Source: an uncultured Odoribacter sp. (GTDB taxonomy: Bacteria; Bacteroidota; Bacteroidia; Bacteroidales; Marinifilaceae). Taken from it: a stretch of 64,000 nucleotides of DNA. The position numbers and the translations under genes are program-made. Below are positions 1 to 8,158 of the stretch, one piece after another. The stretch's first letter is position 1. Every line of letters starts with the position of its first letter. The notes under the pieces were generated by a model, which had not been told where the DNA came from, ran no database searches, and saw only the letters and a list, made by a program, of their open reading frames with translations. The stretch spans positions 91,270 to 155,269 of the forward strand of contig CAJTSF010000004.1 of the NCBI GenBank assembly GCA_910578985.1. Reading direction: 5' to 3'.

Positions 1-589
1 GTCGCCCGCCGATATCCAACAGCAGATGCACGACAATATCCGTTGGATCAAGGCCGCCGGGGAGAACCACTTGGTGGTGGGTTCGCAGGCGCGTATCCTG
101 TATGCGGATGCCGAAGGGCGTATCCGGATTGCCGAGGCGTTCAACCGCGCGATACGGGACGGCAGGCTGTCGGCTCCGGTGGTGCTGGGCCGCGACCATC
201 ACGATGTGTCGGGAACGGATTCGCCTTACCGGGAGACCTCGAATATATACGACGGTTCGCGTTTTACGGCGGATATGGCGGTGCAGAATGTCATCGGGGA
301 TTCGTTTCGCGGGGCTACGTGGGTGTCGTTGCATAACGGCGGTGGCGTAGGCTGGGGAGAGGTAATCAACGGCGGGTTCGGCATGTTGCTGGACGGTACG
401 GATGATTCCGACCGGCGGTTGAAGAATATGTTGTTCTGGGATGTGAACAACGGGATTTCCCGCCGCAGTTGGGCACGCAACGAAGGAGCAATCTTTGCCA
501 TCAAACGGGCGATGGAAGCCAATCCGGCATTGAAAGTGACTCTTCCGAATTTTGCCGAAGACGGTTTGATAGAAAAGGTTATCGGTTAA
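1..589 (+). CDS. hutU: Urocanate hydratase (urocanase), C-terminal part, 5' end outside window
   Basis: The reading frame enters at base 2 without a start and ends in TAA at 587-589, giving about 195 residues. The visible part holds the strongly conserved urocanase stretch GRDHHDVSGTDSPYRET followed by SNIYDGS and a glycine-rich segment (SLHNGGGVGWGEVINGG) near the NAD-binding region. Urocanase converts urocanate to imidazolone propionate, the second step of histidine degradation, in the cytoplasm. Family members have about 550-670 residues, so roughly the last third is present. The catalytic regions upstream cannot be seen. No other hut gene follows; the next gene, folC, faces it. Confidence 0.95.
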   Translation, partial: SPADIQQQMHDNIRWIKAAGENHLVVGSQARILYADAEGRIRIAEAFNRAIRDGRLSAPVVLGRDHHDVSGTDSPYRETSNIYDGSRFTADMAVQNVIGDSFRGATWVSLHNGGGVGWGEVINGGFGMLLDGTDDSDRRLKNMLFWDVNNGISRRSWARNEGAIFAIKRAMEANPALKVTLPNFAEDGLIEKVIG

Positions 590-610
590 TCGGTCCGATG
601 TCTATAGAAG

Positions 611-643
611 AAAAACGGTTGCGATGAGGTCGCAACCGTTTTT
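611..643. terminator. Bidirectional terminator between hutU and folC
   Basis: A perfect 14-bp stem (611-624 with 630-643) and a five-base loop. The stem begins with five A and ends with five T, so it reads as a U-tailed hairpin in both directions. It sits between the converging ends of urocanase and folC. Confidence 0.85.
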
Positions 644-666
644 GTTTCATTCTTGTCCGCACGAGG

Positions 667-1941
667 TTATATGACTTCCGCGACGACGAATGTGCTGCCT
701 CCGATATAAATCATATCTTGTGCCGATGCGTTTGCGCGTGCGGCGTCGTAGGCTGCGGCGACGGTGGGATGGCATGTTCCGTGCAAGCCTGTGGCGTGTG
801 CTTTTTCTGCGAGTGTTTTTTCATCCATCGCACGGGGAATAGAGGCTTTAGTGAAGTAGTAGACGGCTGTTTTGGGAAGTATGGCGAGGACGTGGTCCAC
901 GTCTTTGTCGTTTACCATCCCTATGACAAAATGGAGGCGTTCGTACCGGCATGTGTTTAGCTGGCGGACGACTTCGGACAGTCCGTCGATGTTGTGCCCC
1001 GTGTCGCAGACGGTCAGGGGGGAGTGCGCCAGCGTTTGCCAGCGTCCCATCAGTCCGGTGTTGCTTACCACGCGGGCGATGCCCCGGCGGATTTGTTCGT
1101 CGGAGACGGACAGTCCGAGCGGACGCAGGGCATAGAGGGTTTCCAGTACGGCAGGTATGTTTTTCCGTTGGTAGTCGCCTTTCAATTCGCATTCGAGGTG
1201 TTGGAATTCCCAGCCCGATGAGTGCCTCAGGCGGTAGTTGCCGTCCGGTTCTTTTTCCACCTGCCAACGGTCGCTTGCAAATGCCAGCGGGGCATTCGTT
1301 TCCGCGGCTTTGCGCTCGAAGACGAAGTCGTATTCTTTGTCCCGCGTGCCGATGATAGCGGGTATCCCGGGTTTGATGATGCCCGCTTTTTCATGGGCGA
1401 TGGCTTCCAGGGTGTTGCCCAATAGTGCCATGTGGTCGAATGAGATGTTGGTGATGACCGATGCCAGCGGGGTGATGATGTTGGTGGAGTCCAGCCGCCC
1501 GCCCAGTCCGACCTCGATGACGGCAATGTCCACTTGCTTGTGGGCGAAATATTCGAATGCCATCGCCACCGTCATTTCAAAGAATGAAGGGCGTATCCGG
1601 GCAAAGAGTTCCCGGTGTTGCTCTACGAAATCCACCACATATTGCTCGCCGATCATCTTGCCGTTGATTTTGATGCGTTCGCGGAAGTCTTTCAGGTGGG
1701 GGGAGGTGTATAAGCCGGTTTTGTAGCCTGCTTCCTGCAGGACGGATGCCAGCATGTGCGAGACGGAGCCTTTGCCGTTGGTGCCCGCCACATGGATGGT
1801 CTTGAATTGCTGGTGGGGGTGACCGAAATATTCGTCCAGTGCCAAGGTGTTGTCCAAGTTGGCTTTATAGGCTGCCTGTCCTTCGCGTTGGTACATGGGC
1901 AACTGTGAAAATAACCAGTTTAAGGTTTCCTGATAATTCAT
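667..1941 (-). CDS. folC: Bifunctional folylpolyglutamate synthase / dihydrofolate synthase
   Basis: 424 residues, normal for FolC. The Mur-ligase type ATP loop HVAGTNGKGSVS lies near residues 50-61, followed by the Omega-loop region TSPHLKDFRERI and the ligase segment VIEVGLGGRLDSTN near residue 145. The C-terminal glutamate-ligase domain contains DTGHNIDG. The enzyme joins dihydropteroate to glutamate and then adds further glutamates, keeping folates in the cell. It is transcribed away from rex; the two starts are about 80 bases apart and each has its own -7 box. No neighbouring folate gene is seen. Confidence 0.95.
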   Translation of the reverse strand: MNYQETLNWLFSQLPMYQREGQAAYKANLDNTLALDEYFGHPHQQFKTIHVAGTNGKGSVSHMLASVLQEAGYKTGLYTSPHLKDFRERIKINGKMIGEQYVVDFVEQHRELFARIRPSFFEMTVAMAFEYFAHKQVDIAVIEVGLGGRLDSTNIITPLASVITNISFDHMALLGNTLEAIAHEKAGIIKPGIPAIIGTRDKEYDFVFERKAAETNAPLAFASDRWQVEKEPDGNYRLRHSSGWEFQHLECELKGDYQRKNIPAVLETLYALRPLGLSVSDEQIRRGIARVVSNTGLMGRWQTLAHSPLTVCDTGHNIDGLSEVVRQLNTCRYERLHFVIGMVNDKDVDHVLAILPKTAVYYFTKASIPRAMDEKTLAEKAHATGLHGTCHPTVAAAYDAARANASAQDMIYIGGSTFVVAEVI

Positions 1942-1963
1942 GGTGCAAATCTTTTTTGACGGG

Positions 1964-1971
1964 CAAAAGTA
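1964..1971 (-). promoter_or_regulatory. -7 box (TACTTTTG) of folC
   Basis: Read on the minus strand this is TACTTTTG, an exact match to the Bacteroidetes -7 consensus TAnnTTTG, 22 bases upstream of the folC start. A clear TTTG -33 box at the right distance is not seen. Confidence 0.55.
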
Positions 1972-1993
1972 CGAAACAATTCATGAAAATGAT

Positions 1994-2001
1994 TACTTTT
2001 G
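1994..2001 (+). promoter_or_regulatory. -7 box (TACTTTTG) of rex
   Basis: TACTTTTG matches the Bacteroidetes -7 consensus and lies 23 bases before the chosen rex start. It forms a compact divergent promoter pair with the folC box at 1964-1971. The -33 element is not obvious. Confidence 0.55.
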
Positions 2002-2024
2002 CATCCCAAAAGCAGACGTTGTTT

Positions 2025-2657
2025 ATGAAACCGAGTAAAAATATACCTGTTCCTGTTTTGAGGCGGATGCCGTCTTATCTGTCTTTTGTGAAGACGTTGC
2101 AGAAGCAGGGGGAGAAGTTCGTGTCTTCCACACGGATTGCGGAGTATATGGAAATCGATTCCACACAGGTGACCAAAGACTTGTCGCATACGGGGCTTTC
2201 CGGAAAGACACGGGTGGGGTACGAGGTGGATAGTTTCGTGTCGGTGCTGGAGGATTTTCTGGGATTCAGCCGGATAGACAATGCTTTTTTAGTGGGTGCC
2301 GGTTCGTTGGGGTGCGCTTTGTTGCAGGACAAAGGTTTGTCGGCGTTCGGCTTGCAGATTGAGGCGGCGTTCGATACCGACAAATCGAAAATCGGCACGA
2401 AGGTGAATGATATCGAGATTTTTCATATCGACCAGTTCCGGATGATGGCGCAGGAACGCCATGTGGTTATCGGTATCATTACGGTGCCGGCGGAGTATGC
2501 GCAGAATGTGGCGGATTTGATGGTCGCTTGGGGAATCAAGGCGATTTGGAATTTTACTCCGGCGCGCATCAAGGTGCCGTCGCATATCGTGGTGCAGAAT
2601 ACGACGATTTATATGAACCTGGCGATACTCTTTAATAAACTGTATCATCAGGAATAA
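2025..2657 (+). CDS. rex: Redox-sensing transcriptional repressor Rex
   Basis: 210 residues from the ATG at 2025. The open frame extends upstream to 1839, but the -7 box at 1994-2001 lies between, so upstream starts are unlikely. The N-terminal winged helix contains RRMPSYLSFVKTL and the recognition segment STQVTKDL. The C-terminal Rossmann domain begins with FLVGAGSLGCAL. Rex proteins sense the NADH/NAD+ ratio and repress fermentation and respiratory genes when NADH is low. It stands upstream of thrS with a 55-base gap and could be a separate transcript. Family assignment is firm; the regulon cannot be read here. Confidence 0.93.
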   Translation: MKPSKNIPVPVLRRMPSYLSFVKTLQKQGEKFVSSTRIAEYMEIDSTQVTKDLSHTGLSGKTRVGYEVDSFVSVLEDFLGFSRIDNAFLVGAGSLGCALLQDKGLSAFGLQIEAAFDTDKSKIGTKVNDIEIFHIDQFRMMAQERHVVIGIITVPAEYAQNVADLMVAWGIKAIWNFTPARIKVPSHIVVQNTTIYMNLAILFNKLYHQE

Positions 2658-2712
2658 CGGGAGAGAAATTAAAAACAAGCTGCGTACGTAGCGTAGTATA
2701 AATTTATAGCTT

Positions 2713-4665
2713 ATGATCAAGATTCAGTTTCCGGATGGAAATGTAAAGGAGTTCGAGGCAGGGGTTACCGGCCTTGACATCGCGAAATCGATTAGCCCGA
2801 AGTTGGCAAAGGAAGTGTTGGCAGTCTCCGTGAATGGAGAGACTTGGGATTTGACGCGCCCTATTGTAAAGGATGCGGAAATCAAGTTGTACACATGGGA
2901 TGACGAGGAGGGGAAACACGCTTTTTGGCACTCTTCCGCGCATTTGATGGCGGAAGCGTTGCAACAGCTTTATCCGAACACCAAATTCGGTATCGGTCCG
3001 GCTATCGAAAACGGTTTTTATTATGACATCGAACCTGGTGACGGTGTAGTGCTGACGGACAAGGATTTGGAGTCCATAGAGAAGAAGATGCTGGAACTGG
3101 CACGTCAGAAAGAGGAATATTGCCGTATCGACGTGAGCAAAAAAGAGGCGTTGGAGCATTTCAATGCGTTGCATGAGACTTATAAAGTGGAGTTGATCAA
3201 CGACTTGGAGGACGGTAAGATTACTTATTACCGCCAGGGCTCTTTCACCGACCTGTGCCGCGGTCCGCATTTGCCGGACACATCCTATATCAAAGCTATT
3301 AAGCTGACCAGCCTTGCTGGGGCATATTGGCGTGGAAACGAACACAATAAGATGCTGACCCGTATTTACGGTATCACTTTCCCGAAGCAGAAGATGCTGG
3401 AGGAGTGGATTGTGCTGATGGAGGAAGCGAAGCAGCGGGACCATCGCAAAATCGGCAAGGAGATGGAGTTGTTTACCTTTTCGCAGTCTGTGGGAGCAGG
3501 GTTGCCGATGTGGTTGCCGAAGGGAGCCATGTTGCGTGACCGGCTGGAGGCGTTTTTGCGGAAAGTGCAGAAGAAGTACGGTTATCAGCAGGTGATTACT
3601 CCGCATATCGGAAATGTGAACCTGTATAAGACTTCCGGGCATTACCAGAAATACGGCAAGGACAGTTTCCAGGTGATTACCACTCCGCAGGAGGGCGAGG
3701 AGTTTATGTTGAAACCGATGAATTGCCCCCACCATTGCGAGATTTTCAAATTCAAGCCGCGGTCGTACAAAGACCTGCCTTTACGTTTTGCGGAATTCGG
3801 TACGGTATATCGTTATGAGCAGAGCGGGGAGTTGCACGGTTTGACGCGGGTGCGCGGTTTTACGCAGGATGACGCCCATTTGTTTTGTACGCCGGATCAA
3901 TTGAAAGAGGAGTTTAAAAAGGTTATCGATATTATTTTTACGATTTTCAAAGCGTTGGATTTTGAAGATTTTACGGCTCAGGTTTCTTTGCGCGATCCGA
4001 ATAACCGGGAAAAATATATCGGTACCGATGAGAATTGGGAAAAAGCGGAGCGTGCCATCATCGAGGCGGCAGCGGAGAAAGGGTTGAAAACGACGGTGGA
4101 ATTAGGTGAGGCTGCTTTTTACGGTCCCAAGTTGGATTTTATGGTGAAGGATGCCATCGGGCGTAAATGGCAGTTGGGTACGATTCAGGTCGATTATAAT
4201 TTGCCGGAACGTTTCGAATTGGAATATACGGGTGCCGATAACCAGAAACACCGTCCGGTGATGATACACCGTGCGCCGTTCGGCAGTATGGAGCGTTTTG
4301 TTGCCGTTTTGATAGAACATACGGGAGGTAAGTTCCCGTTGTGGCTGGCTCCGGACCAGGCGGTGGTTATGCCTATCAGCGAAAAGTATAACGAATATGC
4401 TGAAAAACTTTCAGAATTATTAAATAATTCCGATATTCGCACCGTTTTAGACGACCGTAACGAGAAGATTGGACGCAAGATACGTGATAATGAATTGAAA
4501 AAGATTCCTTATTTGTTGATTGTCGGTGAAAATGAGATGAATAGCCAGACGGTTTCCGTGCGGCGTCAGGGACAGGGCGACATGGGAGCCATGCCGGTGG
4601 AAGAGTTTATAAAGAAGATAAATGAAGAAGTAAATAGTCAGTTACAGACGATTTACAATTATTAA
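2713..4665 (+). CDS. thrS: Threonyl-tRNA synthetase
   Basis: 650 residues, full length. In order: TGS domain (about 1-60), editing domain with HSSAHLMAEAL (near 75) and DLCRGPHLPDT (near 178), class II catalytic core with MNCPHHCEIF (zinc cysteine, near 337) and the motif 2 region RYEQSGELHGL, then a C-terminal anticodon-binding domain from about residue 545. It charges tRNA-Thr in the cytoplasm. It is the first gene of the conserved thrS-infC-rpmI-rplT cluster, with 37 bases to the infC ATG and only 22 to the probable non-ATG infC start. A 12-base palindrome TATAAATTTATA lies just before the start; no clear promoter is seen there. Confidence 0.97.
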   Translation: MIKIQFPDGNVKEFEAGVTGLDIAKSISPKLAKEVLAVSVNGETWDLTRPIVKDAEIKLYTWDDEEGKHAFWHSSAHLMAEALQQLYPNTKFGIGPAIENGFYYDIEPGDGVVLTDKDLESIEKKMLELARQKEEYCRIDVSKKEALEHFNALHETYKVELINDLEDGKITYYRQGSFTDLCRGPHLPDTSYIKAIKLTSLAGAYWRGNEHNKMLTRIYGITFPKQKMLEEWIVLMEEAKQRDHRKIGKEMELFTFSQSVGAGLPMWLPKGAMLRDRLEAFLRKVQKKYGYQQVITPHIGNVNLYKTSGHYQKYGKDSFQVITTPQEGEEFMLKPMNCPHHCEIFKFKPRSYKDLPLRFAEFGTVYRYEQSGELHGLTRVRGFTQDDAHLFCTPDQLKEEFKKVIDIIFTIFKALDFEDFTAQVSLRDPNNREKYIGTDENWEKAERAIIEAAAEKGLKTTVELGEAAFYGPKLDFMVKDAIGRKWQLGTIQVDYNLPERFELEYTGADNQKHRPVMIHRAPFGSMERFVAVLIEHTGGKFPLWLAPDQAVVMPISEKYNEYAEKLSELLNNSDIRTVLDDRNEKIGRKIRDNELKKIPYLLIVGENEMNSQTVSVRRQGQGDMGAMPVEEFIKKINEEVNSQLQTIYNY

Positions 4666-4687
4666 TAATTTAATTGAAGGAGGATTT

Positions 4688-5242
4688 ATTATCGCAACGA
4701 GAATGGAAGTTAGAGGCCCAAGAAATCAGGTTAGCAAAGAACCTCAGCACCGGATTAATGAAGCGATTCGTGCAGCTAAAGTGAGAGTGGTGGGTGAAGA
4801 TGTCGAGACGGGGGTTTATCCTTTACGTGAAGCCTTGGCAATGGCGGATGCTGCCGGTTTGGATTTGGTAGAGATTTCACCGAATGCCGAACCGCCTGTT
4901 TGCCGAATCATTGATTACAGCAAATTTCTGTATCAATTGAAAAAGAAACAGAAGGAGATGAAGGCGAAGAGCGTGAAGGTGGTGATTAAGGAGATTCGTT
5001 TCGGACCGCAGACCGATGACCATGACTTCAATTTCAAGTTGAAACATGCCAAAGAGTTTTTGCAGGAGGGTGCCAAGGTAAGGGCGTATGTCTTCTTTAA
5101 GGGGCGTTCCATTCTGTTTAAAGATCAAGGTTCCGATCTTCTTGCCCGTTTTATCAGTGAATTGGAGGATTTCGGAAAAGTGGAGGCAACTCCGAAGCTG
5201 GAAGGAAAAAAGATGATTGTGGTGCTTGCACCCAAGAAGTAA
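4688..5242 (+). CDS. infC: Translation initiation factor IF-3, probable non-ATG start
   Basis: IF-3 binds the 30S subunit and checks start-codon fidelity. The N-domain (RINEAIRAAKVRVVG), linker and C-domain (KVVIKEIRFGPQTDDHDFNFK) are all present. The first ATG is at 4703, but the only strong Shine-Dalgarno in the gap (GGAGG, 4679-4683) is 19 bases away from it. The codons ATT (4688) and ATC (4691) lie in frame 4 and 7 bases after GGAGG. As E. coli infC starts with AUU and is autoregulated through it, I place the start at 4688. ATC at 4691 is an alternative, and the ATG would give 179 residues. The identity is certain; the start is inference. Confidence 0.93.
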   Translation: MIATRMEVRGPRNQVSKEPQHRINEAIRAAKVRVVGEDVETGVYPLREALAMADAAGLDLVEISPNAEPPVCRIIDYSKFLYQLKKKQKEMKAKSVKVVIKEIRFGPQTDDHDFNFKLKHAKEFLQEGAKVRAYVFFKGRSILFKDQGSDLLARFISELEDFGKVEATPKLEGKKMIVVLAPKK

Positions 5243-5302
5243 GCAGGATATCGGCGTGAGCCGGATAATTATATTTTTTGAAACACATTAAATTTAGAGA
5301 AG

Positions 5303-5497
5303 ATGCCGAAAATGAAGACAGTGAGTAGCGCAAAAAAGAGATTTACTCTGACCGCTACCGGAAAAATCAAAAGAAAACATGCTTTCAAACGTCATATTTT
5401 GACGAAGAAAACAACAAAACAAAAGAGAACTCTTACTCATTCGACGATTGTCGCAGGTCATAACCTGGAGGCAGTTCGTAAAATGCTTGTAATGTAA
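5303..5497 (+). CDS. rpmI: 50S ribosomal protein L35
   Basis: 64 residues, typical for L35. It starts MPKMKTVSSAKKRFTLTATG and is very rich in Lys and Arg (KIKRKHAFKRHIL, KKTTKQKRTL). It is part of the large ribosomal subunit. It sits between infC (60-base gap) and rplT (85-base gap) in the order conserved in most bacteria, so co-transcription from thrS is expected. Confidence 0.97.
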   Translation: MPKMKTVSSAKKRFTLTATGKIKRKHAFKRHILTKKTTKQKRTLTHSTIVAGHNLEAVRKMLVM

Positions 5498-5582
5498 GAG
5501 TAAAAAAGTTATTAACCGGAATGTCATGCCGTAAGTTTTTCGCCGGTGCGGGAACGCTGGCATTCAAAAAAAACAGAAGATT

Positions 5583-5939
5583 ATGCCAAGAGCTAAAAAT
5601 GCCGTTGCCTCAAGAGCACGTAGAAAAAAGGTTTTGAAACAAACCAAAGGAAACTTTGGTGCCAGGAAGAACGTTTGGACGGTTGCCAAAAACACATACG
5701 AGAAAGGTTTGACGTATGCGTTCCGTGACAGACGCAAAAAGAAGTCTGAATTCCGCGCATTGTGGATTCAGAGAATTAATGCCGCTGTTCGATTGGAAGG
5801 GTTGTCTTACTCTAAGTTTATGGGGTTGGTTCACAAAGCTGAAGTGGATATAAACCGTAAGGTTCTCGCCGATTTGGCGATGAATCATCCGGAAGCGTTC
5901 AAAGCTGTCGTGACCAAAGTGAAAGAGTTCGCAAAGTAA
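5583..5939 (+). CDS. rplT: 50S ribosomal protein L20
   Basis: 118 residues, the usual length. It begins MPRAKNAVASRARRKKVLKQ and carries the conserved YRDRRxKK-type stretch (FRDRRKKKSEFRALWIQRIN). It binds 23S rRNA early in 50S assembly and in other bacteria also represses its own operon. It is the last gene of the thrS cluster; a hairpin terminator follows 22 bases after the stop codon. Confidence 0.97.
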   Translation: MPRAKNAVASRARRKKVLKQTKGNFGARKNVWTVAKNTYEKGLTYAFRDRRKKKSEFRALWIQRINAAVRLEGLSYSKFMGLVHKAEVDINRKVLADLAMNHPEAFKAVVTKVKEFAK

Positions 5940-5961
5940 TAATTATTGAAAATATCCTGAG

Positions 5962-5988
5962 AAAAGGCTGCCGTGAGGTAGCCTTTTT
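5962..5988 (+). terminator. Terminator after rplT
   Basis: The stem AAAAGGCT with AGCCTTTT is extended by GCC/GGT across a GTGA loop and runs into five T. It closes the thrS-infC-rpmI-rplT unit. Confidence 0.85.
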
Positions 5989-6000
5989 CTGTATTAATCG

Positions 6001-6008
6001 TATCTTTG
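6001..6008 (+). promoter_or_regulatory. -7 box (TATCTTTG) of dapB-lepB
   Basis: Exact TAnnTTTG match, 12 bases after the rplT terminator and about 25 bases before the dapB start. No clear TTTG lies 19 bases upstream; a T-rich tract from the terminator occupies that place. Confidence 0.55.
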
Positions 6009-6033
6009 CGGATAACTTTATAATATGCGATGT

Positions 6034-6777
6034 ATGAAGATAGCTTTGCTGGGATATGGTAAGATGGGCAAGATGATTGAGCGGATAGCCGAAGAGCGGG
6101 GACATGAGATTGTTTTGATTGTCGATGAACATAACCGAAAGAAATGCACGGATGAGCAGTTGAAACAGGCGGATGTCGCTATTGAATTTACCATGCCGAC
6201 AGTGGCGGTGGAGAATTATAAGTGGTGCATGGATTGCAGCGTGCCGGTAGTATCGGGAACGACCGGGTGGTTGGAGAGATGGGATGAGGTGACCGATTAT
6301 TGCAGGGAGAAAGAAGGGGGCTTTTTTTATGCTTCCAATTTCAGTGTGGGGGTGAATATCTTTTTCCATTTGAATAAATATCTGGCTCGTTTGATGAGCG
6401 CTTTTGGAGATTATAAGGTTTTGATTGAAGAGACGCATCATATTCATAAATTGGATGCTCCGAGTGGTACGGCTATCACGATTGCCGAGGGAATTTTGGA
6501 TAATCATTCCGCTTACCGGGCGTGGGAGTTGAATGAGGGGAAGCCGATGGGGGAGGGAGTGTTGCCGGTAACTGCCAAGCGTATGGGAGAGGTGCCCGGA
6601 ATTCATGGGGTGATTTATAAATCGCCTGTGGATGAAATAGAAATCAAACACACGGCATTTTCCCGGGAAGGATTTGCTCAAGGCGCTGTGTTGGCAGCGG
6701 AATTTATGGTGGGAAAACGGAAAGGAGTGTATGGAATGGATGATTTGTTTGCTGAACAATTGAATACTGATAAATGA
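6034..6777 (+). CDS. dapB: 4-hydroxy-tetrahydrodipicolinate reductase
   Basis: 247 residues from the ATG at 6034. An ATG at 6025 adds MRC in front of the family-typical MKIALLGYGKMG, so 6034 is preferred. The N-terminal Rossmann fold (GYGKMGK) binds NAD(P)H. The catalytic segment EETHHIHKLDAPSGTA contains the conserved His pair and Lys. The enzyme reduces hydroxytetrahydrodipicolinate in the lysine/diaminopimelate pathway and so feeds peptidoglycan synthesis. Its stop is immediately followed by lepB, suggesting one transcript. Confidence 0.96.
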   Translation: MKIALLGYGKMGKMIERIAEERGHEIVLIVDEHNRKKCTDEQLKQADVAIEFTMPTVAVENYKWCMDCSVPVVSGTTGWLERWDEVTDYCREKEGGFFYASNFSVGVNIFFHLNKYLARLMSAFGDYKVLIEETHHIHKLDAPSGTAITIAEGILDNHSAYRAWELNEGKPMGEGVLPVTAKRMGEVPGIHGVIYKSPVDEIEIKHTAFSREGFAQGAVLAAEFMVGKRKGVYGMDDLFAEQLNTDK

Positions 6778-6778
6778 T

Positions 6779-8158
6779 ATGATTATGAGAGAATGGTTGA
6801 TGAATAAATGGGTGAGGTTCGGAATCGTGCTGGTGCTCTATTTGTTATGGGCTTATTGGGTGGGAAGTTGGTGGTTATTGATACTGGTGCCGGTGATATT
6901 CGACTCGTACATCACCAAACGGGTGCATTGGGCTTTCTGGAAGAAAAAAGGAGTGGAAAAGCAAACCAAGACTGTGGAATGGATTGATGCTTTGATTTTT
7001 GCTGTGATAGCGGCGACATTGATTCGGATGTTTTTCTTTGAAGCTTATACCATTCCCACGTCATCCATGGAGAAAAGCATGATGGTGGGGGATTATCTTT
7101 TTGTCAGCAAGGTGTCTTACGGTCCCAAGTTGCCCAATACGCCTCTCTCGATTCCGTTTACGCATCACACTTTGCCTTTGACCGCTCATACGAAAGCGTA
7201 TTCGGATGCGGTTCAATGGCCCTACAAGCGTATTGCCGGAGTTTCCAAGATTAAGCGTAATGATATCATGGTATTCAATTTCCCGTGCGGGGATACGATT
7301 CTTGTCGGGAATGAAAATCCCGATTATTATAGCCAAGTGAGAATGAATGTGCGCAGTTTTTTGGCTCAGGATACTTCTTTGACGCTGGCGACTGCAGAAC
7401 AGTTGGTGCGGCAGAGAATAAAGGAGCGTTTTGAGGTAATCAAGCGTCCGGTGGATAAGCGGGAAAATTATATCAAGCGCGGGGTTGGAATGCCGGGAGA
7501 TACTTTGGAATTGGTGCGTGGTGTGTTGTATGTAAACGGCAAACCGGCGGATGTACCCGAAAAACTGCAATACAATTATTTAGTGAAAACCAATGGCACG
7601 CAATTGAATAAATTGAAATTGCTGGACTTGGGTGTTTCCTTTGCAGATATGAGCATGCCAATGCCTTATTATGAATTGCCGCTGACTGCGGAGATGGCGG
7701 AGAAGTTGAGAAAATTTCCCAATGTTCTGGAAGTGAAAAGGACGGAAGAAACAGAGCCCAATCCCGATATATTTCCTTTCGATGTGGAGAATTACCCTTG
7801 GAATGTGGATAATTTCGGACCTTTATATATTCCTAAAAAGGGAGACCGGGTAGAGTTGAATATGAAAACATTGCCTCTCTATAAGCGTATGATTGTAACC
7901 TATGAGGGAAATCAGTTGCAGGTAAAGGATTCCGTGATTTATGTCAACGGACAACCGGCAGACAGTTATACGTTCGGAATGGATTACTACTGGATGATGG
8001 GGGATAACCGTCATTGTTCGGCGGACTCCCGGTTTTGGGGATTTGTGCCGGAAGACCACATTGTGGGGAAGGCTTATTTCATTTGGTTATCTATTGATAA
8101 TGACCAATCGCTTTTGCATAAGATTCGTTGGAGAAGAATGTTCCGATTTATCCATTGA
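6779..8158 (+). CDS. lepB: Signal peptidase I
   Basis: 459 residues, long for a signal peptidase but typical of Bacteroidetes LepB, which carries a large insertion. Hydrophobic segments lie near residues 12-42 and 70-85. The catalytic serine is in IPTSSMEKSM (near 95). The Lys region is NYIKRGVGMPGDTLE, and box E is MGDNRHCSADSRFWGFV. A long insert of about 130 residues lies between the Lys box and box E. It cleaves signal peptides at the periplasmic face of the inner membrane. It follows dapB after one base. Its last 11 bases overlap the end of the opposing MATE gene. Confidence 0.95.
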   Translation: MIMREWLMNKWVRFGIVLVLYLLWAYWVGSWWLLILVPVIFDSYITKRVHWAFWKKKGVEKQTKTVEWIDALIFAVIAATLIRMFFFEAYTIPTSSMEKSMMVGDYLFVSKVSYGPKLPNTPLSIPFTHHTLPLTAHTKAYSDAVQWPYKRIAGVSKIKRNDIMVFNFPCGDTILVGNENPDYYSQVRMNVRSFLAQDTSLTLATAEQLVRQRIKERFEVIKRPVDKRENYIKRGVGMPGDTLELVRGVLYVNGKPADVPEKLQYNYLVKTNGTQLNKLKLLDLGVSFADMSMPMPYYELPLTAEMAEKLRKFPNVLEVKRTEETEPNPDIFPFDVENYPWNVDNFGPLYIPKKGDRVELNMKTLPLYKRMIVTYEGNQLQVKDSVIYVNGQPADSYTFGMDYYWMMGDNRHCSADSRFWGFVPEDHIVGKAYFIWLSIDNDQSLLHKIRWRRMFRFIH

